8,271 nucleotides of DNA from an uncultured Eubacteriales bacterium (lineage in GTDB: Bacteria > Bacillota > Clostridia > Christensenellales > UBA1242), in contig CAOQRA010000039.1 of assembly GCA_948512295.1 (NCBI GenBank), positions 1 through 8,271 of the forward strand, written 5' to 3'. Of this stretch, positions 1 to 7,433 are shown piece after piece; the first letter of the stretch is position 1; every line of letters starts with the position of its first letter. The position numbers and the translations under genes were made by a program. The notes beneath the pieces are model-generated. The model saw nothing but the letters and a program-made list of their open reading frames with translations, did not search any database and had not been told where the DNA came from.

Positions 1-1
1 T

Positions 2-1735
2 GAGTTTTTCATTATCAACTACAAAATCAACAAAAGGTGGTTGTATAAAATCAAATCCAATAGAATCAACTATTTCATTAATAGATTCACTATTATGTGG
101 CTGTATAATTGGCGTAAAATCCTCTGTAAATTTTGCCAATAACGAATAAGGAACCCTCAGTATATGGAATATTCTATTTCTAATTTCCACATCATCTTCT
201 GCAAAGTCGAATTGGCCTTGCGGAGCTATAATGAATATTTCATCCCCTATATTCTTGCCAATAATACTATTAATTTCATTTATAGTTTCAAGAGATATCT
301 TAGATCCTTTTTCTTTTAATTCTTGTGGAGTAAAAACCTTTACCAAACAATTATCCTTTATTCCATCAAAAATAAAACCTTTAATTTCTCTATCCTGTGA
401 TTGGCAACCCCAGAGCTGTAGAGCAAATAGTTTCCAATTTTTAGAATCAAATTCATTTAATTTTTTCGGATCATATAAGCCAGCAGTATAAAACATAAAT
501 GGCGTAATTTTTGAAAGATTAAGCAATCTTTTTTGAATTGTATAAACAGCATATTTGCCTACATCGATAGCAATCCATCTACGATTTAATTTTTGAGACA
601 CTACAGCTGTAGTTCCACTTCCAGCAAAAAAGTCAAGGACAATATCATTTTCATTAGTTGTTGATTTTATTATTCTCTCAAGTAGTTTTTCCGGCTTTTG
701 TGTTGGGTATAATTGCTCCTTGCTTTGAATTGGTGCAACATCTTTATCAACCCAGAGATCTGATAATGCAGATAAATTAGCCTCATTTAGATATTTTTTT
801 AATCTATATTTACCATTTTGCGTTTTATAGATTCTACCTTCTTCATAAAACTTTGTTAGGTTCTCTAATGAGTATAGCCATTGTTCTTGAACACCCAAAA
901 ATTCAAAACTTTTTCTTTTTGCGGTTCTTTGCGTACCTGCTGCCACTAAGTTAACGGTCTGGTATTTCCCTTTACCATCGTTATCATCGTATTGATAATC
1001 ACTCTCTTCTACTTCACCCCAATTTTTTGTTATATATTTAAACTGAGATCTATCTTTACAATAAACATATATTGTGTCATGCTGCTCTCCAAACTCTAAC
1101 GCTTGAGATTTTGTACTGTTAGTCTTTTTCCAAATGATTTCATTTACGAAATTATTTTTCCCAAAAATTTCATCCATCACAATTTTGATATAGTGACACA
1201 TTTTATTATCCAGATGGACAAAAATACAACCATCATTTGTAAGTAATTCGCCAGCTAAAATTAGCCTTTTCCTTAAGAATTCAATAAATTCAGCACTTGA
1301 CAATTTATCTGCATAGGCTACTTGGTCAGATCCTGAAATTTTAAAATCTTGCTTTGTTGCAAACGGCGGATCAATATAAATAAGTTTTATACCATCTGAT
1401 CCGTCACTATTTTTTAATTTTCCATCTTTCTTCATTTGAATAAGAGTTTTTAATATTTGTGAATTTTCGCCGAAAATTAATTTATTAATCCATCCATTTT
1501 CTTGCAAGTTAACATTTAAAGGAAAAGTTTTATCCTCCTGTAATGGAACTGGGGTAATTTTTGTTAAAATTTCCTCCTTACTTTCTTTGCTAAAATATTG
1601 AAGCTCGCATTCTCTCTTTTCAGGCGGAAACAAAACCTTGCTAACATCCATAGGTATTTCCTCACCCTTTTCGATATATTGTCTTGCAATTTCTATTGCA
1701 ATCAGCTGTTTTTCTTGTTTTTTGTGATCAATCAT
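2..1735 (-). CDS. Type III-like site-specific DNA adenine methyltransferase (Mod), C-terminus cut off by the window edge
   Basis: This frame is open without a stop from its ATG at 1735 to the left edge, giving 578 residues and no C-terminus. It is a beta-class amino-methyltransferase, in which the catalytic motif comes before the AdoMet motif. A 'LIFGENSQILKTL' segment (residues 86-98) leads to catalytic motif IV, DPPF (122-125). TQKP (345-348) precedes the AdoMet-binding motif DFFAGSGTT (368-376). The roughly 150-residue stretch between the motifs would hold the target-recognition region. The family transfers a methyl group from AdoMet to the N6 of adenine in a short asymmetric site. The start is chosen because AAAAGGGG lies 5 nt upstream; an in-frame ATG at 1756 has no Shine-Dalgarno. 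The coding sequence looks more AT-rich than the operons to its right (27% GC in one 60-base line against 37% in one ATPase line), which fits a mobile defence gene. A Res helicase/nuclease gene would be expected past the left edge. An orphan methyltransferase is the alternative. The methyltransferase call is firm; the type III subtype is likely. Confidence 0.9.
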   Translation of the reverse strand, partial: MIDHKKQEKQLIAIEIARQYIEKGEEIPMDVSKVLFPPEKRECELQYFSKESKEEILTKITPVPLQEDKTFPLNVNLQENGWINKLIFGENSQILKTLIQMKKDGKLKNSDGSDGIKLIYIDPPFATKQDFKISGSDQVAYADKLSSAEFIEFLRKRLILAGELLTNDGCIFVHLDNKMCHYIKIVMDEIFGKNNFVNEIIWKKTNSTKSQALEFGEQHDTIYVYCKDRSQFKYITKNWGEVEESDYQYDDNDGKGKYQTVNLVAAGTQRTAKRKSFEFLGVQEQWLYSLENLTKFYEEGRIYKTQNGKYRLKKYLNEANLSALSDLWVDKDVAPIQSKEQLYPTQKPEKLLERIIKSTTNENDIVLDFFAGSGTTAVVSQKLNRRWIAIDVGKYAVYTIQKRLLNLSKITPFMFYTAGLYDPKKLNEFDSKNWKLFALQLWGCQSQDREIKGFIFDGIKDNCLVKVFTPQELKEKGSKISLETINEINSIIGKNIGDEIFIIAPQGQFDFAEDDVEIRNRIFHILRVPYSLLAKFTEDFTPIIQPHNSESINEIVDSIGFDFIQPPFVDFVVDNEKL

Positions 1736-1784
1736 ACATACCCCTTTTCGTTGCATAATTTGTTTAAATATTTATTATCAATTC

Positions 1785-1793
1785 ATTATAACA
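1785..1793 (-). promoter_or_regulatory. Extended -10 promoter of the methyltransferase gene
   Basis: Read on the minus strand, this is TGT followed by TATAAT, a perfect -10 hexamer with the TGn extension. No good -35 box lies 17 nt upstream (GCTCAA there), which is usual for extended -10 promoters. A start site near 1778 would give a leader of about 43 nt before the ATG at 1735. The surroundings are very AT-rich, so a chance match is possible, but position and orientation fit. Confidence 0.6.
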
Positions 1794-1916
1794 TAATTTT
1801 ATAAATTTTGAGCTTTTTTTAATTATAAATTTAAAATTTATGCAAATATTTATCTATTGGCTAAAAATATACTACATTTTTCTTATTTGATTTCATTTAT
1901 ACTTGCTTTCCCCAAT

Positions 1917-1943
1917 AAAAAACGAACTACATTATATAGTTCG
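1917..1943 (-). terminator. Rho-independent terminator of the uppP-ATPase operon
   Basis: On the minus strand, 33 nt after the ATPase stop codon, the 7-bp stem CGAACTA/TAGTTCG (1937-1943 with 1923-1929) encloses a 7-nt loop and is followed by six T residues (1922-1917), then ATT. A run of six T also follows the stem on the plus strand (1947-1952), so the hairpin could stop transcription both ways. It separates the operon from the methyltransferase gene. Confidence 0.8.
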
Positions 1944-1975
1944 ATCTTTTTTGCTAGTTTCAAAATTTACAGCCC

Positions 1976-4585
1976 TTAGTCCTCTTTTTGTTTGCGTTTT
2001 ACAAGCTTTCTGTAGATGATTTTATATAATTCGCTTGCAAACATCATAACAATTGATAATGCGAATATCACGCCCCACTGCAAAGCATTTAAAGATACCA
2101 ATTTAAGCATATCTTGAAGCGGTGTCAATGCAATTAAAGCAATAAGCCCAAAACAGAATGCAATGGCAAGTGTAAAAAATTTATTTTTGAAAGGATTAGT
2201 TTTAAACATACTACCATTCGTTCTCATGGAGGCAAGATAAAACATTTGAACGATATTCAAAGTGTAAAATGCCATTGTAGTAGCCACTTGACTGCCATAG
2301 AGATTTAAGCCAAAGACAAATGCGGTAATGACTAGAATAGTTTGAACAATTCCTAAAATACCAATAGCCCAACCTATACCATCTGAAAACAAACTGCTTT
2401 TGCTGCTTCGAGGCGAATTTTTCATAACATCTTTTTCTGGCTTTTCAACGCCTAATGCAATGGCAGGCAGACTGTCTGTTATCAGATTTACAAACAAGAT
2501 TTGTACTGGGAATAAAAATACAAATTGTGGAAAAATGATGGTGGCAAGAAAAAGTGATAACATTTCGCCCAAGTTAGCAGAGAATAAAAATTTAGTCGTC
2601 TTTTGAATGTTTTGATATATCTTGCGGCCCTCTTCAACGGCTATTACAATAGTTGCAAAATTGTCATCAGTAACTATAATGTCTGCCACCTCTTTAGTCA
2701 CATCTGTTCCCGCAATGCCCATACCAATGCCGATGCTTGCCTTTTTCAAACTTGGCGCATCATTAACGCCATCACCAGTCATAGCAACCACATGTCCTTG
2801 TTTTTTAAAAGCATCTACAATACGCACTTTATGTTCTGGGCTGACTCTTGCAAATACACGCACGTGCTGTAATTTATCGCAAAGCTGATCATCATCCAAA
2901 GCGTCCAACTGTTCCCCTGTTAACACTTCGTTTTTGTGCCTTGCAATTCCTATTTCTTTTGCAACTGCAAAAGCAGTGTCTTTATGATCTCCCGTTATCA
3001 TTATAGGGCGCATGCCCGCACTTTTACATTTTTCAACTGCAGCTGATATTTCTTTTCGAGGCGGATCAATCATTCCGACAACGCCTAAAAAGATCAAGTC
3101 TTGTTCATTGTTATCCGATTGTATTTTATATCCAAAACCAAGCACTCGTAAGGCTTTATCTGCCATTAACGAATTAACTTTTAATATTTTGTCTATGACA
3201 GCCTTATCCAGAGGTTTAATAGTGCCATTTTCATAGATGTGAGAACATCTTTTAATAATCCTGTCCACCGCTCCTTTAGTAAACATTACCTCTTGACCAT
3301 CAATTTTATGAATGGTTGACATCAGTTTACGTCGGCTGTCAAAAGGAAGTTCGCCTGATCTAGGACAAGTTTTATCTAAATTGATTTTATCAAGTCCACA
3401 ACGCTTGCCAAAATCTGCGAGTGCAACCTCAGTTGGGTCACCGACATATTTGCCTTTGGAAATACTGCAATTATTGCAAAAAAGCATAGTTTTAAGCAGT
3501 AAGTTATCTTCCTCTAACTTGTCTTGTAAAAATTGACCATTATAATACACTGAAGTTACAGTCATCTTATTTTGAGTGATTGTGCCTGTTTTATCTGAAC
3601 AAATCACATCACAAGAGCCTAACGTTTCCACAGACGGCAAATGTTTTACAATCGCCTTTTGTTTTGCAAGTCGAGCAACTCCCATACTCATGATGATAGT
3701 GATAACAGCTGGCATACTTTCTGGTATTGCAGCCACAGATATTGCCACTGCTGTCAAAAACGCTTCCAATATATTACCCGGCCTTGCAACTACCTCAAGT
3801 ATAAAGGTTATTCCTGCCATTGCAAGAACAAGATAGGTCAAAAGTTTTCCAACTTCTTTGATATTTTTTTGAAGCGGCGTTTGCTCTTTTTTAACCTCTT
3901 TGATGGCTGAGGCAATTTTGCCAAGTTCGGTTTCAAGACCAAGGGCACAAACTACTGCCAAGCCTCGACCTGAAGTTACGATACTGCCTCTATATGCCAT
4001 ATTAACTCGATCAGCAAGCGGAGTGTTTATATCAAGCCTTTTATCTGCATATTTTCTAGCGGCATGACTTTCGCCAGTTAAGGCGGCCTCATCAATTTGA
4101 AGTTCACAAGATGAAATTATTCTAACATCGGCTGGCAGAATGGTGCCAGGCTCCAACACGACGATATCGCCAAGCACAAGCTTTCTATAATTAATTTTAA
4201 CCTGTTCGCCGTTACGCAAAACAATCACTTCTGGCTCTGCCATTTTTTTAAGCGCATCTAAGGATTTTTCCGCTTTACTCTCCTGCAACGAGCCAAAGAT
4301 AGCATTCATTATCACAATTGCAAGAATTATTCCGCCGTCAATAAGCTCACTAACCGTACCTTGACATAATCCAATGATAACTGAAACTATGGAAGCAATC
4401 AAAAGTATGATAATCATTAAATCTTTAAACTGAGCAAAAAACTTGTGTAAATACGAAGTGTGCTTTGCAGCTTCAATGTCGGCGATTGTGCTTTGACGCG
4501 AGGCAACATCGCTCTCTTTAAGTCCATTTTGGGAAGTGCCAAGCTTAATCAAGCTTTCTTCCACTGTGTAACTGTGAAAATCCAT
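1976..4585 (-). CDS. Calcium-translocating P-type ATPase (type IIA, SERCA-like)
   Basis: An ATP-driven cation pump of the cytoplasmic membrane that exports Ca2+ from the cytosol. All P-type landmarks are present in its 869 residues: actuator motif TGES (170-173), phosphorylation site DKTGT (D331), nucleotide-binding GDPTEVAL (382-389) and FTKGA (435-439), DPPR (507-510), TGDH (531-534) and hinge TGDGVNDAP (603-611). Ten membrane segments are expected, at about 54-73, 84-101, 245-265, 273-298, 664-685, 687-712, 738-760, 770-787, 802-822 and 834-856. Ca2+-ligand positions match SERCA in M4 (E289 in PESMP), M5 (N671, E674) and M6 (N700, T703, D704). The M8 glutamate of SERCA site I appears to be Q780. 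The start has AGGAGG 4 nt upstream, overlapping the uppP stop codon 8 nt away, so it is translated with uppP. The type II class is certain. Ca2+ as substrate is the best reading, with Mn2+ the main alternative. Confidence 0.93.
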   Translation of the reverse strand: MDFHSYTVEESLIKLGTSQNGLKESDVASRQSTIADIEAAKHTSYLHKFFAQFKDLMIIILLIASIVSVIIGLCQGTVSELIDGGIILAIVIMNAIFGSLQESKAEKSLDALKKMAEPEVIVLRNGEQVKINYRKLVLGDIVVLEPGTILPADVRIISSCELQIDEAALTGESHAARKYADKRLDINTPLADRVNMAYRGSIVTSGRGLAVVCALGLETELGKIASAIKEVKKEQTPLQKNIKEVGKLLTYLVLAMAGITFILEVVARPGNILEAFLTAVAISVAAIPESMPAVITIIMSMGVARLAKQKAIVKHLPSVETLGSCDVICSDKTGTITQNKMTVTSVYYNGQFLQDKLEEDNLLLKTMLFCNNCSISKGKYVGDPTEVALADFGKRCGLDKINLDKTCPRSGELPFDSRRKLMSTIHKIDGQEVMFTKGAVDRIIKRCSHIYENGTIKPLDKAVIDKILKVNSLMADKALRVLGFGYKIQSDNNEQDLIFLGVVGMIDPPRKEISAAVEKCKSAGMRPIMITGDHKDTAFAVAKEIGIARHKNEVLTGEQLDALDDDQLCDKLQHVRVFARVSPEHKVRIVDAFKKQGHVVAMTGDGVNDAPSLKKASIGIGMGIAGTDVTKEVADIIVTDDNFATIVIAVEEGRKIYQNIQKTTKFLFSANLGEMLSLFLATIIFPQFVFLFPVQILFVNLITDSLPAIALGVEKPEKDVMKNSPRSSKSSLFSDGIGWAIGILGIVQTILVITAFVFGLNLYGSQVATTMAFYTLNIVQMFYLASMRTNGSMFKTNPFKNKFFTLAIAFCFGLIALIALTPLQDMLKLVSLNALQWGVIFALSIVMMFASELYKIIYRKLVKRKQKED

Positions 4586-4589
4586 GTGT

Positions 4590-4595
4590 CCTCCT
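4590..4595 (-). promoter_or_regulatory. Ribosome binding site of the ATPase gene, overlapping the uppP stop
   Basis: A perfect AGGAGG sits 4 nt before the ATPase ATG, and its first two bases are the last two of the uppP TAG stop. Ribosomes finishing uppP end on this site, so translational coupling is likely. Confidence 0.8.
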
Positions 4596-5349
4596 ATATA
4601 AACATTGAAACCAATGCGATTACTACTAAATAAATACTAAACAGTTTAAATTTCGATTTTTGTGTAATTTTAAGCATAAACTTAATGGAAATTATTCCGA
4701 TAACAAAAGCCATAATGAAGGCAAGAATTACTCCTAAAATGTCCACTTCAATTGTTTGCTTATAAACAAAAATTTTGATTATTTCAAGCAACATCGATAA
4801 AAGAATAATTGGAATGCTCATAAGAAAAGAGAACTTTGCAGTTTTTTCACGACTTGCCCCAGCAATTAACCCAGACGCAATGGTAGAACCCGAGCGCGAT
4901 ATCCCAGGGAAAATGGCAAAACCTTGAACAATCCCCATAATAAATGCATGCTTAAAAGTAAGAGAGTCATTGGTTTGCTTTTTTGTTTTGTAGTCAGAAA
5001 ATAAAAGTAAGCCCGCACTAATTAGGAAACAAACTGGAAGTAAAGCCCCCTCAAAAGCAGTATTTATCAGCGGCATAATCAAAAGTGCAATTATGCAAGT
5101 AGGAATAGTCGCCAGATATAACTTCATGGCTTCAGTAGAAAAAGGATGACGCAAAAGCTGAAATACTTCTTTGCGAAGTACTACAAGTACTGCTAACAGC
5201 GTTGCCACATGCAAAATAATGCTTACAAAAAGACTATCGTTAACGCCAAAGACTCGCGACAACAAAACAAGATGCCCACTTGAAGACACGGGCAGAAATT
5301 CTGTCAACCCTTGCACAAACCCTAAAACAATCAAAATAAGAATAGTCAC
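4594..5349 (-). CDS. uppP: Undecaprenyl-diphosphatase (UppP/BacA family)
   Basis: An integral membrane enzyme that removes a phosphate from undecaprenyl diphosphate, regenerating the C55 lipid carrier for peptidoglycan and other envelope polymers. Higher levels of this family are known to give bacitracin resistance. Both signature regions are present: QGLTEFLPVSSSGHL (residues 13-27, with E17, S24 and H26) and PGISRSGST (148-156, with R152 corresponding to the essential Arg of E. coli UppP). The first acidic position of the E. coli motif (EGLTE) is Gln here, as in many Gram-positive homologues. The protein is hydrophobic throughout, with about eight membrane segments. At 251 residues it is slightly shorter than the usual 265-280 but looks complete. 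It starts with GTG, with AGGAG 7 nt upstream. It is the first gene of a two-gene operon with the Ca2+ ATPase. Confidence 0.95.
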   Translation of the reverse strand: MTILILIVLGFVQGLTEFLPVSSSGHLVLLSRVFGVNDSLFVSIILHVATLLAVLVVLRKEVFQLLRHPFSTEAMKLYLATIPTCIIALLIMPLINTAFEGALLPVCFLISAGLLLFSDYKTKKQTNDSLTFKHAFIMGIVQGFAIFPGISRSGSTIASGLIAGASREKTAKFSFLMSIPIILLSMLLEIIKIFVYKQTIEVDILGVILAFIMAFVIGIISIKFMLKITQKSKFKLFSIYLVVIALVSMFI

Positions 5350-5369
5350 TTGTCCACTCCTATTTTAAA

Positions 5370-5399
5370 TATATAATTGCAAGTTTTTAAATATGACAA
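5370..5399 (-). promoter_or_regulatory. Possible weak promoter for uppP-ATPase
   Basis: On the minus strand TTGTCA (5399-5394, 5 of 6 matches to a -35) is followed after 18 nt by TATATA (5375-5370, 4 of 6). It lies after the degV terminator and just ahead of the uppP ribosome binding site, so the leader would be only about 14 nt. The AT-rich background makes chance matches common. The alternative is read-through from degV. Confidence 0.35.
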
Positions 5400-5402
5400 T
5401 AC

Positions 5403-5428
5403 AAAATAAACGAATGCGGTTGCATTCG
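5403..5428 (-). terminator. Rho-independent terminator after degV
   Basis: Just after the degV stop, the minus strand carries a 7-bp stem CGAATGC/GCATTCG (5422-5428 with 5411-5417) around a 4-nt loop, followed by TTTATTTT (5410-5403). Flanking A and T runs can lengthen the stem. The plus strand has six T after the hairpin (5429-5434), so it is bidirectional in form. It ends the MarR-Pr6Pr-DegV operon and separates it from uppP. Confidence 0.85.
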
Positions 5429-5435
5429 TTTTTTA

Positions 5436-6281
5436 TTATTTTTTGGCGAAAAAGGCGACACCTATGGCACCGGGGCCTATATGAGTGCCTATGGTGCTGC
5501 CTATCATGTATTTAGGCACAATTTTAGTATAACTTTCCCAAATGGCTTTGCTGTCTTCAAGATATTTTTGCAGTAATTCATCTGAAAGACCAGAATAAAC
5601 TGTTCCATAAGGTAAGTCAAAATCTATTCCTCCACACTCCTCAACAAGTTTCATCAAAAGATTGTTTCCCTTTTTAGAACCTATTGCCTTGCCCATAAGT
5701 TTAATTTCTCCATTGACAACCGCAATTACAGGCTTAATCGAAAGCATTTCGCCTGCAAAAGCCACAGCGGCGTTTATACGACCACCTTTTCTTAAATATT
5801 TCAAAGTATCAAGCACGGCAAGTAATTTTACTTTATCTCTTTTTTCTTGTAATTGTGATAGAATTTCAGCCGCTGACAAACCTTTCTTTGCTAGGCTTAG
5901 GGCGTAGGTAAATAACAGTCTTTCTCCAATAGCTGCATTTAAGGTGTCAAAGACATAAACATTTTTGTATTTTTTACTTGCTTTTTTTGCACTATTATAA
6001 GTTCCTGAAAGCTTGGATGAAATTGTAAAAATAATAATTTCATCTTTTTCGTCATAAATGCTTTGAATACTTTCTTCAAATCTATATTCATTAATTTGAG
6101 AGGTCTTGGGTAAATTGTTACTTTCTATAAGTTTTTCAAAAAACTCTCGATGGGAAAGGTTCACTCCGTCTAAAAATTCTTCATCATCAAAGCGTACCTC
6201 CATAGGCAGCAATGTGACTCCTAATTTGTTAGCCTCTTCTAAATCAATATCAGAGGCAGAATCAATAATAAACTTAATCAA
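5436..6281 (-). CDS. DegV family fatty-acid-binding protein (FakB-like)
   Basis: A soluble lipid carrier. Characterised members (FakB) hold a fatty acid in a buried pocket and present it to the kinase FakA, which makes acyl-phosphate for phospholipid synthesis. The 281 residues are full length for the family. Landmarks are DSASDI (7-12), PKTSQ (58-62), SSKLSGTY (88-95), FDT (111-113), LDTLKYLRKGGRI (157-169) and the C-terminal IGTHIGPGAIGVAFF (264-278). T60, S92 and H267 are the likely residues contacting the fatty-acid carboxylate, by analogy with FakB. The start is TTG at 6281: AAGGAG lies 7 nt upstream, no in-frame ATG fits the N-terminal beta strand (IKFIIDSASD), and the TTG overlaps the end of the Pr6Pr gene by 8 nt. 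No fakA gene is in the window. The family call is firm; the exact ligand is unknown. Confidence 0.93.
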   Translation of the reverse strand: MIKFIIDSASDIDLEEANKLGVTLLPMEVRFDDEEFLDGVNLSHREFFEKLIESNNLPKTSQINEYRFEESIQSIYDEKDEIIIFTISSKLSGTYNSAKKASKKYKNVYVFDTLNAAIGERLLFTYALSLAKKGLSAAEILSQLQEKRDKVKLLAVLDTLKYLRKGGRINAAVAFAGEMLSIKPVIAVVNGEIKLMGKAIGSKKGNNLLMKLVEECGGIDFDLPYGTVYSGLSDELLQKYLEDSKAIWESYTKIVPKYMIGSTIGTHIGPGAIGVAFFAKK

Positions 6282-6945
6282 TTTTTATCTCCTTTTTGTT
6301 ATTATTTTTTGCATTGAAGCATTTTTTGTCTATCAGCACAAATAAATACCCTATCGCTATGAATATCGCCACAAGCCCAAAGACCCAAGCGAAAAAGCCG
6401 CCCCAGCCCAGTTTTTCTATGTTTAAAAAGAAATAAGGATAAATAGTAGTCCAAGTGGCACCTTTCAAAATAAAACTACGCACCACTATCCAAACAACGT
6501 AACCAAGTGGCAAAATCGTGGATATAAGCGGATAATACCATTTAGTCTTTCCATGAGTATAGAAAAGAACCCAGTCAAGAATATATAGTATAGGTAAAAT
6601 TAAATGCATGATTAAATTCCCAGGCGATAAAAAATACTCTGCTACAGAGCTGTCTTTAGCAAGTAAAATATTGTAAACTAAGAAAGTTACCAAAATCATA
6701 ATAACCGAAATAAACTTTATTCTCGGTGCCGTGTCAGTCGCTTCGTTAGTTTTGTTCTTAACGCGTTTAACAAGCTGAATTATAATCATAACCATGCAAA
6801 AATAATTGCTTAGATTGGTATAAAATACATAAAAATCTGTGCTAAAGCTTTTTGAAAAATAACCCAAACTGCTAAGCAAGCCGAAAACAGCTATTGTTAA
6901 ATATATTGAATAGTAAACTATCTGTGCAACTCTATTTTTAATCAT
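6274..6945 (-). CDS. Pr6Pr / FAR-17a-AIG1-like integral membrane protein
   Basis: A 223-residue membrane protein with about six or seven hydrophobic segments (roughly 8-28, 38-58, 77-95, 110-128, 137-157, 182-205) and a Lys/Asn-rich cytoplasmic tail. It resembles the bacterial Pr6Pr family, distantly related to eukaryotic AIG1 and ADTRP. Recognisable pieces are YTNLSN (42-47), HLILPILYILDW (114-125) and TTIYPYFFLN (166-175). AIG1 and ADTRP are threonine hydrolases of fatty acid esters of hydroxy fatty acids; human AIG1 uses Thr43 and His134. T43 and H114 here occupy matching places by eye (H-x3-P around the histidine), so a lipid-ester hydrolase activity is possible but unproven. The ATG overlaps the MarR stop in ATGA and has AAAGGGGA ahead of it. 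The 3' end overlaps degV by 8 nt. This places it as the middle gene of a tightly coupled operon. The family is likely; the function is inferred. Confidence 0.8.
   Translation of the reverse strand: MIKNRVAQIVYYSIYLTIAVFGLLSSLGYFSKSFSTDFYVFYTNLSNYFCMVMIIIQLVKRVKNKTNEATDTAPRIKFISVIMILVTFLVYNILLAKDSSVAEYFLSPGNLIMHLILPILYILDWVLFYTHGKTKWYYPLISTILPLGYVVWIVVRSFILKGATWTTIYPYFFLNIEKLGWGGFFAWVFGLVAIFIAIGYLFVLIDKKCFNAKNNNKKEIKID
6289..6294 (-). promoter_or_regulatory. Ribosome binding site fixing the TTG start of degV
   Basis: AAGGAG lies inside the last codons of the Pr6Pr gene, 7 nt before the TTG at 6281. Its strength and spacing are the main evidence for this non-ATG start and for translational coupling of the two genes. 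Confidence 0.75.
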
Positions 6946-7385
6946 TTTGCTTCCCCTTTATTAAGCATTGTTAAATTTTTATTAATAAGCTCAAGCGTAG
7001 AATATAAAATCTGCCTTTCGTCATCCGTTATCCCCTTGCTTGCCTCATTTAAATTGTAATTTATTTTATCATTGATAATTTTTCCTAGCTGCAAGCCCTT
7101 TTGCGTCAAGGTTATAGTATTTTTATACTTTTGATCTCCCTCAATCTGTATAAAACCTTCTTTTAAAAGCTGACTAACACTTTTGGAAACAATTGATTTA
7201 TCTTCCATACTTTCAATACAAAGTTGCTTAAATGACATGCCTTTTTTATGTGAATATAAAACAAAAATACATTGAACATATTTGCCCTTTAATGCTAACT
7301 TTTCCATTTCACTGTTCTTTAATCTTTGAATATTTCGGCTAATACTAAGAATTAGCGTTGAGAACTTTTCAAATCGATTTTCCAT
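6942..7385 (-). CDS. MarR family transcriptional regulator
   Basis: A 147-residue winged helix-turn-helix regulator of the size and layout usual for MarR proteins. Helical N-terminal residues 1-30 and C-terminal residues 103-143 should form the dimer interface. The wHTH spans about 36-98, with the recognition helix in DKSIVSKSVSQLLKEGFI (62-79) and the wing in the DQKYKNTITLT strand-turn region (84-94), followed by the typical QKG. Members bind palindromic operators as dimers and usually release on binding a small, often lipophilic or phenolic ligand. The gene leads the operon and its stop overlaps the Pr6Pr start (ATGA). A perfect palindrome over its own -35 box indicates autoregulation. The Shine-Dalgarno GAGGGG is only 2 nt from the ATG, unusually close, but the next in-frame ATG (residue 27) would delete the first helix. 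The ligand is unknown; fatty acids are a guess from the neighbours. Confidence 0.88.
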   Translation of the reverse strand: MENRFEKFSTLILSISRNIQRLKNSEMEKLALKGKYVQCIFVLYSHKKGMSFKQLCIESMEDKSIVSKSVSQLLKEGFIQIEGDQKYKNTITLTQKGLQLGKIINDKINYNLNEASKGITDDERQILYSTLELINKNLTMLNKGEAK

Positions 7386-7403
7386 ATCCCCTCACACATA
7401 TAT

Positions 7404-7433
7404 AATATACAATAAAATTCGTTGACATGTCAA
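7404..7433 (-). promoter_or_regulatory. Promoter of the marR-Pr6Pr-degV operon
   Basis: On the minus strand a perfect -35 TTGACA (7433-7428) is followed after 18 nt by TATATT (7409-7404, 5 of 6). Transcription would start near 7397, giving a leader of about 12 nt. The -35 lies inside the 14-bp palindrome, so a bound repressor would block RNA polymerase. Confidence 0.7.

Larger units (their letters stand above)
1736..1975. other. AT-rich intergenic region between ATPase and methyltransferase genes
   Basis: These 240 bases hold the ATPase terminator (1917-1943), the methyltransferase promoter (1785-1793) and its ribosome binding site just above 1735. Between about 1794 and 1910 I see only A/T-rich sequence with low-complexity near-palindromes. 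I see no convincing small gene or RNA there. Confidence 0.6.

Noticed and set aside
231..491. An 86-residue plus-strand open frame
   Set aside because: It is antisense to the methyltransferase, whose continuous frame carries clear family motifs.
1736..1756. Upstream in-frame ATG at 1756 as the methyltransferase start
   Set aside because: It has no Shine-Dalgarno, and the AAAAGGGG signal lies downstream of it, correctly placed for the ATG at 1735.
1598..1804. A 68-residue plus-strand open frame rich in Phe and Leu
   Set aside because: It is antisense to the methyltransferase start and its promoter; the hydrophobic look comes from T-rich sequence.
1818..1842. AT-only near-palindrome (ATAAATTT type) as a possible regulatory site
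   Set aside because: Low-complexity A/T sequence makes such symmetry by chance, and nothing else marks it as functional.
2400..3910. Several plus-strand open frames of 68-89 residues
   Set aside because: All are antisense shadows of the Ca2+ ATPase gene, overlap each other in different frames and have no recognisable domains.
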